Shown: positions 17,522 through 26,892, counted from the first letter of the stretch. The stretch is DNA of 36,822 nt from Candidatus Woesebacteria bacterium GW2011_GWB1_38_8b (GCA_000993115.1 LBVN01000002.1:1-36822), one strand, 5' to 3'. The notes: generated from the letters alone by a model not told the origin. Program-made: numbers and translations.

Positions 17522-17541
17522 AATGTTTTGATATTGTATAC

Positions 17542-17763
17542 TCAAACCGGCCTTTTTTCAGCCTCAATTAATGTTTTTTCATTTATGACTGTTAAAAGCT
17601 GTGCAATTTCGCGTTTTAAGTTCTTCACTTTTTTAAGATTTTTCTCTTTGCCGGAAGCCAAATCCAGCTGTATTTTCTCAAGATCCTGTTTTTTGTCATT
17701 AAGAGTTTTTCCCAATTCCTCAGAGCTTTTTGCACGAACAGTTTTTAATTCATTTTTCTTCAT
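17542..17763 (-). CDS. rpmC: 50S ribosomal protein L29
   Basis: MKKNELKTVRAKSSEELGKTLNDKKQDLEKIQLDLASGKEKNLKKVKNLKREIAQLLTVINEK; SD AGGAGG upstream. Confidence 0.93.
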   Translation of the reverse strand: MKKNELKTVRAKSSEELGKTLNDKKQDLEKIQLDLASGKEKNLKKVKNLKREIAQLLTVINEKTLIEAEKRPV

Positions 17764-18176
17764 ACTATTTCCTCCTTAGAAACAAGCCTTGTCTTAAAAG
17801 GCATTTTTGCCGATGCCATTGCAAAGGCTACTTTTACAACTTCGTAAGAGATCCCCGTTACTTCGTAAATAATTTTACCCGGTGTTACCACTGCAACGTA
17901 CCTATCAATATCTCCTTTTCCGCTTCCCATACGCTGACCCGCCGGTCTTGCAGTTACCGGCTTATCAGGAAATGCCCTTACCCAAAGTTTACCGCCTCTT
18001 TTAATGGAATGGGTAATCGCACGTCTTCCGGCTTCGATCTGAGCACTTGTCAGCCAGGCTCTCTCCATCGCTTTCAATCCATATTCACCAAAAGATAAAG
18101 TTGATCCACGGTAAGCTTTACCTCTCATTTTTCCTCTGAATTCTTTTCTGTGTTTTCTTCTTTTTGGTTCTAACAT
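17760..18176 (-). CDS. rplP: 50S ribosomal protein L16
   Basis: MLEPKRRKHRKEFRGKMRGKAYRG ... ERAWLTSAQIEAGRRAITHSIKRGG. Confidence 0.97.
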   Translation of the reverse strand: MLEPKRRKHRKEFRGKMRGKAYRGSTLSFGEYGLKAMERAWLTSAQIEAGRRAITHSIKRGGKLWVRAFPDKPVTARPAGQRMGSGKGDIDRYVAVVTPGKIIYEVTGISYEVVKVAFAMASAKMPFKTRLVSKEEIV

Positions 18177-18181
18177 AAAAA

Positions 18182-18835
18182 TTAATCTTCTTTCTCGCTA
18201 TGAATATATACTTTTATTCCAACATAACCCTTCTTTTGCAGCGCCGGAACTTGGGCATAATCAATAAATTTTCTTAGTGTTTGAGTAGGGACAGAGCCTT
18301 TATGAAATTTCTCCCGCCTACTTATATCCGCCCCCGCAATTCTTCCTGCTAATACAACTTTTACGCCTTTTGCTCCGGACTGCATAACTCTCTCAATTGC
18401 ACGACCTATTACTTTTCTATACGGCATACGCCTTTCTATATCGGAAGCGATTCTTGTTGCCACCAAATACGCGGAAAGCTCCGGATTTTTAATTTCCATC
18501 ACCCTTATATCAATTTTTGTATCTTTTGTTTTGGGTAACACCCCTTTATTCATGGTCTCAATAATGGTCCTTTTAACATCCTCCAAACCGCTTCCTCCCC
18601 GGCCTATTACAACTCCCGGGCGTGATACAAAAATGTTAACCTGCATGCTTTTTGGGAGTCGTTCTATTTCAATAGCATCAACTCCGGCAAGCTTGAGTTT
18701 ATCCATCAACACTTCCCTTATTTTTATATCTTCAAACAAATAATTCTTATATTTTGCGCCGTCAACAATCCACCTTGATTTCCAAGGGTAAAATTTTCCT
18801 ATTCTAAAACCGGTTGGGTTAACTTTTTGTCCCAT
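18182..18835 (-). CDS. rpsC: 30S ribosomal protein S3
   Basis: MGQKVNPTGFRIG ... VNIFVSRPGVVIGRGGSGLEDVKRTI. Confidence 0.97.
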   Translation of the reverse strand: MGQKVNPTGFRIGKFYPWKSRWIVDGAKYKNYLFEDIKIREVLMDKLKLAGVDAIEIERLPKSMQVNIFVSRPGVVIGRGGSGLEDVKRTIIETMNKGVLPKTKDTKIDIRVMEIKNPELSAYLVATRIASDIERRMPYRKVIGRAIERVMQSGAKGVKVVLAGRIAGADISRREKFHKGSVPTQTLRKFIDYAQVPALQKKGYVGIKVYIHSEKED

Positions 18836-18838
18836 ATT

Positions 18839-19270
18839 TTATTTCTTATTCTTAATCTTTTTAACTTTATTTTCGGATTTTACATTATCTCCATTTTTTA
18901 CAACTTCTGTTTTCTCAACTTTGACCTGTGATTTCACAGCTTCCACAACCTTAAGAACTACCCGGATATGGCTCATTCTTCTTTTGTATGGCTTCGCTCG
19001 GCCTCTTGAGCCTGCTCTGAATCTTTTTAACCTTGGGCCTTCACCTATTTGGATTTCGGAAAAAACCAAATCTTCCGGATTTACATTTTTTTGCTTTGCA
19101 TTTGCAATGGCCGATTTAACAACTTTCAAAAGCGGATCTGCCGCTCTTTTGTTTGTGAACGGAAGCCGCTCAACCGCGTCCATGGGTTTTAGTTTTTTTA
19201 TCATAGCAACTACTTCCCGCAGCTTCCTCGGGGAAGTAACAATAAATTTTTGTGTTGAAATATATTCCAT
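18839..19270 (-). CDS. rplV: 50S ribosomal protein L22 with basic tail
   Basis: TSPRKLREVVAMIKKLKPMDAVERLPFTNKRAADPLLKVVKSAIANA ... RAKPYKRRMSHIRVVLK. Confidence 0.95.
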   Translation of the reverse strand: MEYISTQKFIVTSPRKLREVVAMIKKLKPMDAVERLPFTNKRAADPLLKVVKSAIANAKQKNVNPEDLVFSEIQIGEGPRLKRFRAGSRGRAKPYKRRMSHIRVVLKVVEAVKSQVKVEKTEVVKNGDNVKSENKVKKIKNKK

Positions 19271-19276
19271 AAGCGT

Positions 19277-19558
19277 TTAAGTTTTATCCTGAGTTCTTTT
19301 GACAATTTGACCGTGACCTCGGAATGTTCTTGTCGGCGAAAATTCTCCAAGTCGGTGTCCAACCATATCTTCAGTTACAAATACTTCGATAAATGCCCTA
19401 CCCTGATGAACCATAAAATATTTACCCACAAAATCAGGTGGAATCTGACTTCCCCTTGCCCAGGTTTTTATGGCATTGCCTTTCAAACCCATGCCGGCTG
19501 CAACCTTTTTTATAAGGTTTGCATCTACATACGGTCCTTTTTTGCTACTTCTACTCAT
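19277..19558 (-). CDS. rpsS: 30S ribosomal protein S19
   Basis: [19 protein letters not shown] ... [16 protein letters not shown]. Confidence 0.97.
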   Translation of the reverse strand: MSRSSKKGPYVDANLIKKVAAGMGLKGNAIKTWARGSQIPPDFVGKYFMVHQGRAFIEVFVTEDMVGHRLGEFSPTRTFRGHGQIVKRTQDKT

Positions 19559-19578
19559 GTTTTAATTTTTATTAATGC

Positions 19579-20346
19579 TTAGCCTACGTGCGGACCCTTC
19601 TTTCTATGGGCCACAATTAATTTGTTAGAATATTTATTCTTTTCCCTTGTCTTTCCGACTGCCCTTCTTCCGTATACAGTCTTCGGATACTTCATGCCGA
19701 CATGACTCCTTCCTTCTCCTCCCCCGTGCGGATGGGATTTCGGATGCATCGCAACTCCTCTTACGGTTGGCTTTATACCCATGTGCCTTTTTCGGCCGGC
19801 ACTTCCAATACGCTCATGTCTTATTTCCGCTTTGCCGATTTGGCCAATTGTTGCCCAGCACTCAGACAAAAACCTCCGAATTTCACTTGACGGAAGGCGC
19901 AAAAGTACAAAATTTGCTTCTCTTCCCTGAATTACGGCTGCACTTCCAGCACTTTTTACCATTTGCCCGCCTTTGCCTGGTCTTATTTCAACATTATGAA
20001 CGGCTGTTCCGACCGGAATTTTTCCCAAGGGGAGTGCGTTTCCGGACTCAATTGCAGCCACTTCTGATGCAATTATTTTTGCACCGAGTTTAAGTCCAAC
20101 AGGTGATATTATATACCTTCTTTCGCCGTCTTCGTAAAGAATCAGAGCAATGTCTGCATTTCTGTTTGGATCATACTCGATAGCTTCAACTCGTCCCCAA
20201 ACATCTTTTTTATTGCGCTTAAAATCAATCTCACGAAAAAATCGCTTCTCCCTGCCGCCTTGATGCCTGACAGTCAGTTTTCCTTTTGATCTTCCCGATT
20301 TCTTTTTTAAAATTCTCTTCAGTTTCATATTATTTTTTAGCTTCAA
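19579..20346 (-). CDS. rplB: 50S ribosomal protein L2, short N-terminus
   Basis: REIDFKRNKKDVWGRVEAIEYDPNRNADIALILYEDGERRYI ... HPHGGGEGRS. Confidence 0.97.
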   Translation of the reverse strand: MKLKNNMKLKRILKKKSGRSKGKLTVRHQGGREKRFFREIDFKRNKKDVWGRVEAIEYDPNRNADIALILYEDGERRYIISPVGLKLGAKIIASEVAAIESGNALPLGKIPVGTAVHNVEIRPGKGGQMVKSAGSAAVIQGREANFVLLRLPSSEIRRFLSECWATIGQIGKAEIRHERIGSAGRKRHMGIKPTVRGVAMHPKSHPHGGGEGRSHVGMKYPKTVYGRRAVGKTREKNKYSNKLIVAHRKKGPHVG

Positions 20347-20602
20347 ATAAATCTATTTTTTCTTTATCTTTCAAAGTCACAATTGCTTTTTTACTTGGCT
20401 TAACAGTCTTTTTCTTTCTCATCATAGTTGTTTTAGTTCCGCCTTTTTGAGACATGGTTTTTACGCTGGTTACATGAACCCCAAAAGTTTTCTCAACAAT
20501 TGCTTTAACTTCGTATTTTGTCGTATTTTTAGGAAAGCGGAATGTATATCTACCGGCTTTTGCGTCTTTTAGCGATTTTTCTGTAATAATTGGAATTAAC
20601 AT
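20330..20602 (-). CDS. rplW: 50S ribosomal protein L23
   Basis: IPIITEKSLKDAKAGRYTFRFPKNTTKYEVKAIVEKTFGVHVTSVKTM. Confidence 0.95.
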   Translation of the reverse strand: MLIPIITEKSLKDAKAGRYTFRFPKNTTKYEVKAIVEKTFGVHVTSVKTMSQKGGTKTTMMRKKKTVKPSKKAIVTLKDKEKIDLFEAKK

Positions 20603-21366
20603 TATTTTTTACCCACTTTCTTTATTTTCTTAACCGGTTTTACAGGTTTTTTGGTGTTTTTGGTTTTCTTTGTAACTGTCTTTTTAACTACAGACTTTTT
20701 GTTATCCGTCTTTTTACTTTCAGGTTCTGATTTTTTATCAGATTTTCCGGACTTTTCAAGATACTCCAATGCTTCGGTCTCAAATACAATTATCCCACCG
20801 TTAACAATTCTTAAAGCATTAAGCGAGTTTACGGGATAAATAAAAGTATTGGGAATATTGCGAAAAGCCAAATTAACATTTGCCTCTTTTAAAACAACCG
20901 TTGCTCTTGCGTCTGTTTTAATTCCTGCTTCTTTTTTCAAGCTAGCCAAAAGCTTAAATGCGTCTTTGGTTTTCTTGATACTGGAAAGGCCGTCTACAAC
21001 AAACAAAGTCTTCTCCTTAGTTTTTAATGCAAGGGCTGATTTTAGTGCTAGCTTTTTGATGCTTTTTGATAAAGTAACTACCCTCTTTAGTCCTTTTGGA
21101 CCGTGGGCGATTCCACCACCTACAAAAATAGGTGCCGATTTTGCGCCGTGTCTTGCGTTACCTGTTCCCTTTTGTCTGTAAATTTTTCTTGTTGAAATAT
21201 TTACGTCACCGCGTGTTTTTACCTTTGAAAGTGACGGGTGCAAATGATTTTCATAAACTCTGACTGCCTGTGTAATTGCGGTCATATTAACCTCGGCTTT
21301 TGTAAAACCCGGTTCAACTTCCTTTAACTTTGTTCCTTTATTTGAAAAAACAGTTATTTTTGTCAT
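20602..21366 (-). CDS. rplD: 50S ribosomal protein L4 with Lys-rich C-terminal tail
   Basis: TRGDVNISTRKIYRQKGTGNARHGAKSAPIFVGGGIAHGPK. Confidence 0.96.
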   Translation of the reverse strand: MTKITVFSNKGTKLKEVEPGFTKAEVNMTAITQAVRVYENHLHPSLSKVKTRGDVNISTRKIYRQKGTGNARHGAKSAPIFVGGGIAHGPKGLKRVVTLSKSIKKLALKSALALKTKEKTLFVVDGLSSIKKTKDAFKLLASLKKEAGIKTDARATVVLKEANVNLAFRNIPNTFIYPVNSLNALRIVNGGIIVFETEALEYLEKSGKSDKKSEPESKKTDNKKSVVKKTVTKKTKNTKKPVKPVKKIKKVGKK

Positions 21367-21368
21367 AT

Positions 21369-22157
21369 TTATTCTTTGATTTCTTCTTTTGTTTCTGTTG
21401 GTTGCTCTTTCGCCTCTTCTTTCTCACCATCGTTTTTTGTTTCCTCGTCTACCTCAACTTGCTCAACTTGGGCTTCGGGTACTTCCTCTACCAATTCTTC
21501 AAGTTTCCCGGATCCGGTTTTTACCAAAGTCAAAAGTCCGCCCGTAGAGCCCGGAACTGGGCCCGAAAGAAGAAGCTCATTTTTTTCTTTATCAATGTCC
21601 ACTACTATCAGATTTTTAATTGTAACAGTGTCACTTCCCATTCTTCCTGCCATATGTTTGCCTTTGTAAACGCGCCCGGGTGTCGTTCCTTGGCCAATTG
21701 ATCCCGGAGCTCTGTGTCTATCGGATTGGCCGTGAGTTTTTGGTCCTCCCGCAAAATGCCAGCGCTTTACTACCCCCGCAAATCCTTTTCCTTTTGATAC
21801 TCCCGTAATTGTTATCTGATCACCTCTTTTGAAAACATCCGACAAAGTTATTTCATCTCCAACTTTCAAATCAGATTCTTTTTCAATCCTAACTTCCCTA
21901 AAGTATCGAACTGTTTCTTTTTGAGTTTTGAATTTTGAGTTTTGAATTTTATTTATGTGTCCTTGAAGTGCTTTTGAAGTATTTTTTAGTTTTCTAAGAC
22001 CGTATCCCAACTGAACAGACATATATCCGTCGTGGTCGTCGGTCTTAATTTGGGTGACAACACACGGCCCAACCGAGAGTTTTGTCACGGAAACCCGTGT
22101 CCCTTCGATATAGGTTTGAGTCATTTTTCCTTTTGTACCCAAAAGTGTGTTTAACAT
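21369..22157 (-). CDS. rplC: 50S ribosomal protein L3 with Glu-rich C-terminal tail
   Basis: LLGTKGKMTQTYIEGTRVSVTKLSVGPCVVTQIKT ... GVSKGKGFAGVVKRWHFAGGPKTHGQSDRHRAPGSIGQGTTPGRVYKGKHMAGRMG. Confidence 0.96.
   Translation of the reverse strand: MLNTLLGTKGKMTQTYIEGTRVSVTKLSVGPCVVTQIKTDDHDGYMSVQLGYGLRKLKNTSKALQGHINKIQNSKFKTQKETVRYFREVRIEKESDLKVGDEITLSDVFKRGDQITITGVSKGKGFAGVVKRWHFAGGPKTHGQSDRHRAPGSIGQGTTPGRVYKGKHMAGRMGSDTVTIKNLIVVDIDKEKNELLLSGPVPGSTGGLLTLVKTGSGKLEELVEEVPEAQVEQVEVDEETKNDGEKEEAKEQPTETKEEIKE
21923..21950. repeat. Tandem heptamer repeat inside rplC
   Basis: GAGTTTTGAATTTTGAGTTTTGAATTTT = two exact copies of a 14-mer. Confidence 0.85.
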
Positions 22158-22179
22158 AAAATTATTAGTCAAAGAAGCC

Positions 22180-22200
22180 AAAAAAAAGCGCCCGAGGCGC
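22180..22200 (-). terminator. Intrinsic-terminator-like hairpin in the rplC leader
   Basis: Minus strand GCGCC-TCG-GGCGC-TTTTTTTT. Confidence 0.65.
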
Positions 22201-22265
22201 ATGATTTGCACAATCGGTTGCTCTATTTGTGGCTATAATTGACGAACTACTTCCACTGAGGGTGA

Positions 22266-22294
22266 ATTATAGCAAAATAATATGAAAGCTGCAA
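22266..22294 (-). promoter_or_regulatory. Sigma70-like promoter for the S10/spc/alpha block
   Basis: Minus strand TTGCAG-N17-TATAAT about 110 nt before rplC ATG. Confidence 0.65.
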
Positions 22295-22429
22295 TATAAA
22301 AACTGGCGATTAGTATTATATTAAATAAGGCTGAAGAAAACTTCTTAAGTAATATCCTTAACTAATAAAGTACAAGTCTTTGTAAAATTAAAGTCAAGGT
22401 AACCGATAGTAGAACCCAAACCAGCGAAT

Positions 22430-22458
22430 TTGAAATAATTATATTTATAACCTATAAT
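22430..22458 (+). promoter_or_regulatory. Promoter TTGAAA-N17-TATAAT, 6 nt before ATG (leaderless)
   Basis: TTGAAA at 22430-22435, TATAAT at 22453-22458, ATG at 22465. Confidence 0.65.
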
Positions 22459-22464
22459 ACAATT

Positions 22465-22914
22465 ATGGGTGAGTTAATTGCGTGGTCGGACGATCCTGAG
22501 GATAGTGGATTAATTGAATCTAAACCTAAACCATTAACAGTGTTACCCCACTGCGGTTCATCTGATGTGGAAAAAGATTTTGACAAAGTCAAAGTAAGAT
22601 ATTGTTGCCGTTGTGGTAAGGGTTGGTCCTGTACTGGAACCGAATGGATAAATGGAACATGCCCTAATTGCGGAGCATCAGGTACTACAGGAAACGGTTC
22701 GTCGATACAAACAAATGTTGCACGGTATGTTGAAAAACCACAAAATAATGATCATCCTCGCATAGTAAAACATACCAGTTTAATTAATAATAATCCGTTT
22801 GAATTTATTAAAAACAAAGAACTAAAAATTACAGAAGTGACCAAACTTAATTCTAAAATATTAAATTTCGGAAACACAAAAACGCTCAACGATTTTAGTA
22901 GTTACAACAAATAG
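22465..22914 (+). CDS. Uncharacterised Cys-rich (zinc-ribbon-like) protein
   Basis: HCGSSD...YCCRCGKGWSC...CPNCGASG; own promoter; lies opposite the flanking r-protein genes. Confidence 0.75.
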   Translation: MGELIAWSDDPEDSGLIESKPKPLTVLPHCGSSDVEKDFDKVKVRYCCRCGKGWSCTGTEWINGTCPNCGASGTTGNGSSIQTNVARYVEKPQNNDHPRIVKHTSLINNNPFEFIKNKELKITEVTKLNSKILNFGNTKTLNDFSSYNK

Positions 22915-22921
22915 GGGTCGA

Positions 22922-23236
22922 TTACATCTTTATCTCAATACTTACACCTGCAGGTAAATCGAGATTGGAGAGGGAATCAATTGTTCTTGAAGTCGGGTCC
23001 AAAATATCAATCAGTCTTTTGTGAACCAAAATTTCAAAATGTTCCTGGGCGTTTTTGATACCACGAGAAGTTGCAGGAACAACGGGATAGAGAGTTCTTT
23101 TTATAGGAAGAGGAATAGGGCCTTTAATTTTTGCTCCTGTTGCCATGGCTGTATCCAATATCTTCAAAACCGCCTCGTCCAAAACGCGGTGGTCGTAAGA
23201 TTTAAGCTTGACTCTTAGTCTTGCAATACCTGCCAT
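22922..23236 (-). CDS. rpsJ: 30S ribosomal protein S10
   Basis: ARLRVKLKSYDHRVLDEAVLKILDTAMATGAKIKGPIPLP. Confidence 0.97.
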   Translation of the reverse strand: MAGIARLRVKLKSYDHRVLDEAVLKILDTAMATGAKIKGPIPLPIKRTLYPVVPATSRGIKNAQEHFEILVHKRLIDILDPTSRTIDSLSNLDLPAGVSIEIKM

Positions 23237-23260
23237 AACAATTCAAGGTGCGAACCTATT

Positions 23261-24460
23261 TTAAGCAATAACTTTGGTGATTACACCTGCACCGACTGTG
23301 CTTCCACCCTCACGAATAGCAAATCTGAATCCTTCCTCAAGTGCAACCGGGACAATTAATTTAACTTTCATTTTTGCATTGTCGCCGGGCATAACCATTT
23401 CAATTCCTTCAGGAAGAGAAACATCTCCGGTAACATCAGCTGTTCTGATATAGAATTGTGGCTTGTAGCCTGTAAAGAAAGGTGTGTGTCGTCCGCCTTC
23501 TTCTTTGCTTAAGATATAAACTTCTGCTTCGAATTCGGTGTGAGGAGTAATTGAACCAGATTTTGCCAAAACCTGCCCGCGTTCAATATCATCTTTTCCG
23601 ATTCCGCGAAGTAAAATTCCCACGTTATCTCCAGCTTCGGCATAGTCAAGAGTTTTTCTAAACATCTCAAGGCCTGTTACGACAGTTTTTGTGGTTGCCT
23701 TAAGTCCAACAATTTCAACTTCCTCATTTACATTTACTTTTCCGCGCTCGACTCGTCCGGTTGCAACTGTTCCTCGTCCTGTAATTGAAAAGACATCTTC
23801 AACAGGCATAAGGAAAGGTTTATCGGTTTCACGAACAGGATCAGGAATATATGTATCAACTGCTTTCATAAGCTCCAAAATTCCTTTTTCAGCCTCAGCA
23901 TCACCTTCCAAAGCTTTCAAAGCAGAAACACGAACTATTGGAATTTCATCACCGGGATACTGATATTTTTTGAGTAAATCCCGAATATCTGCTTCAACTA
24001 ACTCAATAAGTTCCGGATCATCAACTGCATCGCACTTATTTAGTGCAACAACAATTGCAGGAACATTAACCTGTCGGGCCAAAATGATGTGTTCTCGGGT
24101 TTGAGGCATAGGACCGTCCGGGGCGGAGACTACCAAAATAGCCCCATCCATCTGTGCAGCACCTGTAATCATGTTCTTGATGTAATCTGCGTGTCCTGGA
24201 GCGTCAATATGGGCGTAGTGTCTCTTTTCTGTTTCATACTCAACGTGGGTAATGTTAATTGTTACTCCTCTTTCTTTTTCCTCAGGAGCATTGTCGATTT
24301 CGTCAAACTTATAAGCTTTTGTGGTTGCACCCGGCTGTTTTGCCAAAACAACGGTAATTGCGGAAGTTAAAGTTGTTTTACCATGGTCAACGTGACCGAT
24401 AGTACCAACGTTAACGTGTGGTTTAGTTCTTTCGTATTTCTTTTTTGTATCTGCTGCCAT
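23261..24460 (-). CDS. tuf: Elongation factor Tu
   Basis: [54 protein letters not shown]. Confidence 0.98.
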   Translation of the reverse strand: MAADTKKKYERTKPHVNVGTIGHVDHGKTTLTSAITVVLAKQPGATTKAYKFDEIDNAPEEKERGVTINITHVEYETEKRHYAHIDAPGHADYIKNMITGAAQMDGAILVVSAPDGPMPQTREHIILARQVNVPAIVVALNKCDAVDDPELIELVEADIRDLLKKYQYPGDEIPIVRVSALKALEGDAEAEKGILELMKAVDTYIPDPVRETDKPFLMPVEDVFSITGRGTVATGRVERGKVNVNEEVEIVGLKATTKTVVTGLEMFRKTLDYAEAGDNVGILLRGIGKDDIERGQVLAKSGSITPHTEFEAEVYILSKEEGGRHTPFFTGYKPQFYIRTADVTGDVSLPEGIEMVMPGDNAKMKVKLIVPVALEEGFRFAIREGGSTVGAGVITKVIA

Positions 24461-24534
24461 GATTAGTATATTTTATTTTAAACTTAAATTTTGTCCAGAG
24501 CCAAAAAGAATTAACACTTCTTTCAGCTTGGCGT

Positions 24535-24564
24535 ATTATATTAGAGGCCAATCAAACCTGTCAA
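24535..24564 (-). promoter_or_regulatory. Promoter TTGACA-N18-TATAAT upstream of tuf
   Basis: Consensus hexamers on the minus strand directly after the fusA stop. Confidence 0.7.
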
Positions 24565-24578
24565 TAGTTAATTTAGCC

Positions 24579-26738
24579 TTAAGCGCTAATTTTACTCGCT
24601 GCAACAATCTTATCTGCAATGTGACTTGGGACTTCTTCGTAATGGCTGGGTTCAATATAAGCCCTTGCTCGGCCTTGTGTAAGTGAGCGCAGTTTTGTTG
24701 CATAACCTGACAATTCGGAAAGAGGAACAATGGCATTGATAACTGTTTCCAATCCCCGTTTTTCAGAGCCTCTTATTTGTGCGCGTTTACTGGAAAGATC
24801 TCCTATAACATCTCCCATAAACTCGTCGGGTGTTGAAACTTCAACCTTCATTATCGGCTCAAGAAGAACCAAAACCGCTTTTCTTGCCGCATCTTCAACA
24901 GCCATTGACCCGGCAATCTTAAATGCCATTTCCGAGGAGTCAACATCGTGGTAGGATCCGTCGTAAACAACGACTTTCATATCAGTCATTGGAAATCCTG
25001 CCATGACTCCCTTCTCCATTTTTTCAATAACACCTTTATTGATTGCAGGGATAAACTCCTGTGGGATTGCTCCGCCTTTAATCTCGGACTCCCAAATGTA
25101 GCCCTCGCCACGGCCTAATGGTTCAACACGTAAGTAACAATGTCCATACTGACCGCGACCACCGGATTGACGAATGTATTTGCCTTCCGCTGTCGCAACA
25201 CCTTTAATTGTTTCTTTATATGCAACCTGAGGCGCTCCTGTTTTTGCATCAACGTTAAACTCCCGCTTCATTCGGTCAACCAAAACTTCTAGCTGCAACT
25301 CTCCCATTCCGGCAATTATCGTCTGGCCGGTTTCTGGATTTGATTTAATCTTAAAAGTCGGATCTTCATCCGAAAGCTTCTGAAGTGCCAATCCCATTTT
25401 TTCCTGATCAGACTTCGTTGCAGGTTCAATTGCCAAAGAAATTACGGGCTCGGGAAAATTAATCGATTCCAGAATTATTGGATGGCTTGGATCCGAAAGC
25501 GAATCTCCAGTTGATGTATCCCGAATTCCAACAACTGCAACAATTTCTCCTGCGTATGCTTCTTCGATAAGCTCTCGCTGGTCGGCATGAAGAAGAACAA
25601 GTTTTCCGACTCTTTCGGTTTTTTGCTTCGTTACGTTATAAATCGCGTCCCCTCCTGCAATTTTTCCCGAATAAACTCTTATATAAACCAACCTTCCCAC
25701 GTGAGGATCGGTAACAATTTTAAATGCCAATCCCGAAAAAGGCTCTTCATTTTTCGGATATCTTTTTTCTTGCTCACCTGTTTTTGGATTTGTCCCTTCA
25801 ACCGGTGGAACATCCAGTGGAGACGGTAAATACTCAACCACCGCATCCAGCAGTAACTGTGCTGTTGCAGATCTGTTATCACCACCCAAAATCGGAAAGA
25901 ATTTTCCGGCAACAACCCCTGCTCTGATTGCTTTTTTGATATCGGCTTCATTCAATTCAACACCTTCAAGATATTTTGCTAAAGTATCATCGTGGAATTC
26001 AGCTACTGCCTCAATAAGTTCATTTCTGTATTTTTTTACTGTATCTATAAGTTCAGCTGGTATTTCTTCTTCTTTAAGTTTTGTGTCCTCAACAGCCGAA
26101 TATGTATAAGCTTTCATTTTGATAAGATCAACAACTCCCCGGAGTGAATGTTCAATTCCTATCGGGTATTGAATCGGGGACGCGTTAGCACCAAGACGCT
26201 CTTTAATCGACTTTATGCTTCCGTCATAATCAGCTCCAATCAAATTTAATTTATTCAAAATACAAATTCGCGGCACTCCGTAACGGTCAGCCTGATGCCA
26301 AACTGTTTCAGACTGGGATTCAACACCTGTTCGACCATCAAAAACCATTACTGCTCCGTCCAAAACTCGAAGAGAACGCTCTACTTCGGCCGTAAAATCA
26401 ATATGTCCGGGAGTATCAATAATATTTATTCTGTAATGGCCGTTTTCTACACTAGACTCGGTTTGCAAATCCCAAAAAGTCGTAATTGCCGCAGAAACGA
26501 TTGTAATCCCGCGTTCTCTTTCCTGATCCATCCAGTCAGTTGCAGTTGTTCCGTCATCAACTGAACCCTGTTTATAAGTTTTTCCTGTTTCAAAAAGAAT
26601 ACGCTCAGTAGTTGTGGTTTTTCCGGCATCAATGTGGGCAATAATTCCGATATTTCGGATTTTCTCCATTGAAACCAAACGATCCTCGGTCTTTGTTGAG
26701 ACCAATGCTGATTTTTTCTTTGCTTGTTGACCTGCCAT
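24579..26738 (-). CDS. fusA: Elongation factor G (non-canonical G4/G5)
   Basis: IAHIDAGKTTTTERIL, RERGITI, DTPGHIDFTAEVERSLRVLDGAV; G4 is NKLN. Confidence 0.97.
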   Translation of the reverse strand: MAGQQAKKKSALVSTKTEDRLVSMEKIRNIGIIAHIDAGKTTTTERILFETGKTYKQGSVDDGTTATDWMDQERERGITIVSAAITTFWDLQTESSVENGHYRINIIDTPGHIDFTAEVERSLRVLDGAVMVFDGRTGVESQSETVWHQADRYGVPRICILNKLNLIGADYDGSIKSIKERLGANASPIQYPIGIEHSLRGVVDLIKMKAYTYSAVEDTKLKEEEIPAELIDTVKKYRNELIEAVAEFHDDTLAKYLEGVELNEADIKKAIRAGVVAGKFFPILGGDNRSATAQLLLDAVVEYLPSPLDVPPVEGTNPKTGEQEKRYPKNEEPFSGLAFKIVTDPHVGRLVYIRVYSGKIAGGDAIYNVTKQKTERVGKLVLLHADQRELIEEAYAGEIVAVVGIRDTSTGDSLSDPSHPIILESINFPEPVISLAIEPATKSDQEKMGLALQKLSDEDPTFKIKSNPETGQTIIAGMGELQLEVLVDRMKREFNVDAKTGAPQVAYKETIKGVATAEGKYIRQSGGRGQYGHCYLRVEPLGRGEGYIWESEIKGGAIPQEFIPAINKGVIEKMEKGVMAGFPMTDMKVVVYDGSYHDVDSSEMAFKIAGSMAVEDAARKAVLVLLEPIMKVEVSTPDEFMGDVIGDLSSKRAQIRGSEKRGLETVINAIVPLSELSGYATKLRSLTQGRARAYIEPSHYEEVPSHIADKIVAASKISA

Positions 26739-26892
26739 ATATTAGTTGTTATTTATTAGTTTTTAGTAATTAGTAAAATACAGAGAGAAAACCTCTTTGC
26801 AAAATAATAGCCCTGCAATACAGGACAATACTGGATTTTAACAGAAGAAATGACGCTAAGCAATAAATAACAATCTATTCCCACAATTGCAG

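Noticed and set aside
26741-26780. Repeated ACTAAT-like motifs before fusA (ACTAATTACTAAAAACTAATAAATAACAACTAAT)
   Set aside because: Short AT-rich similarity, could be chance in this base composition; no clear function.
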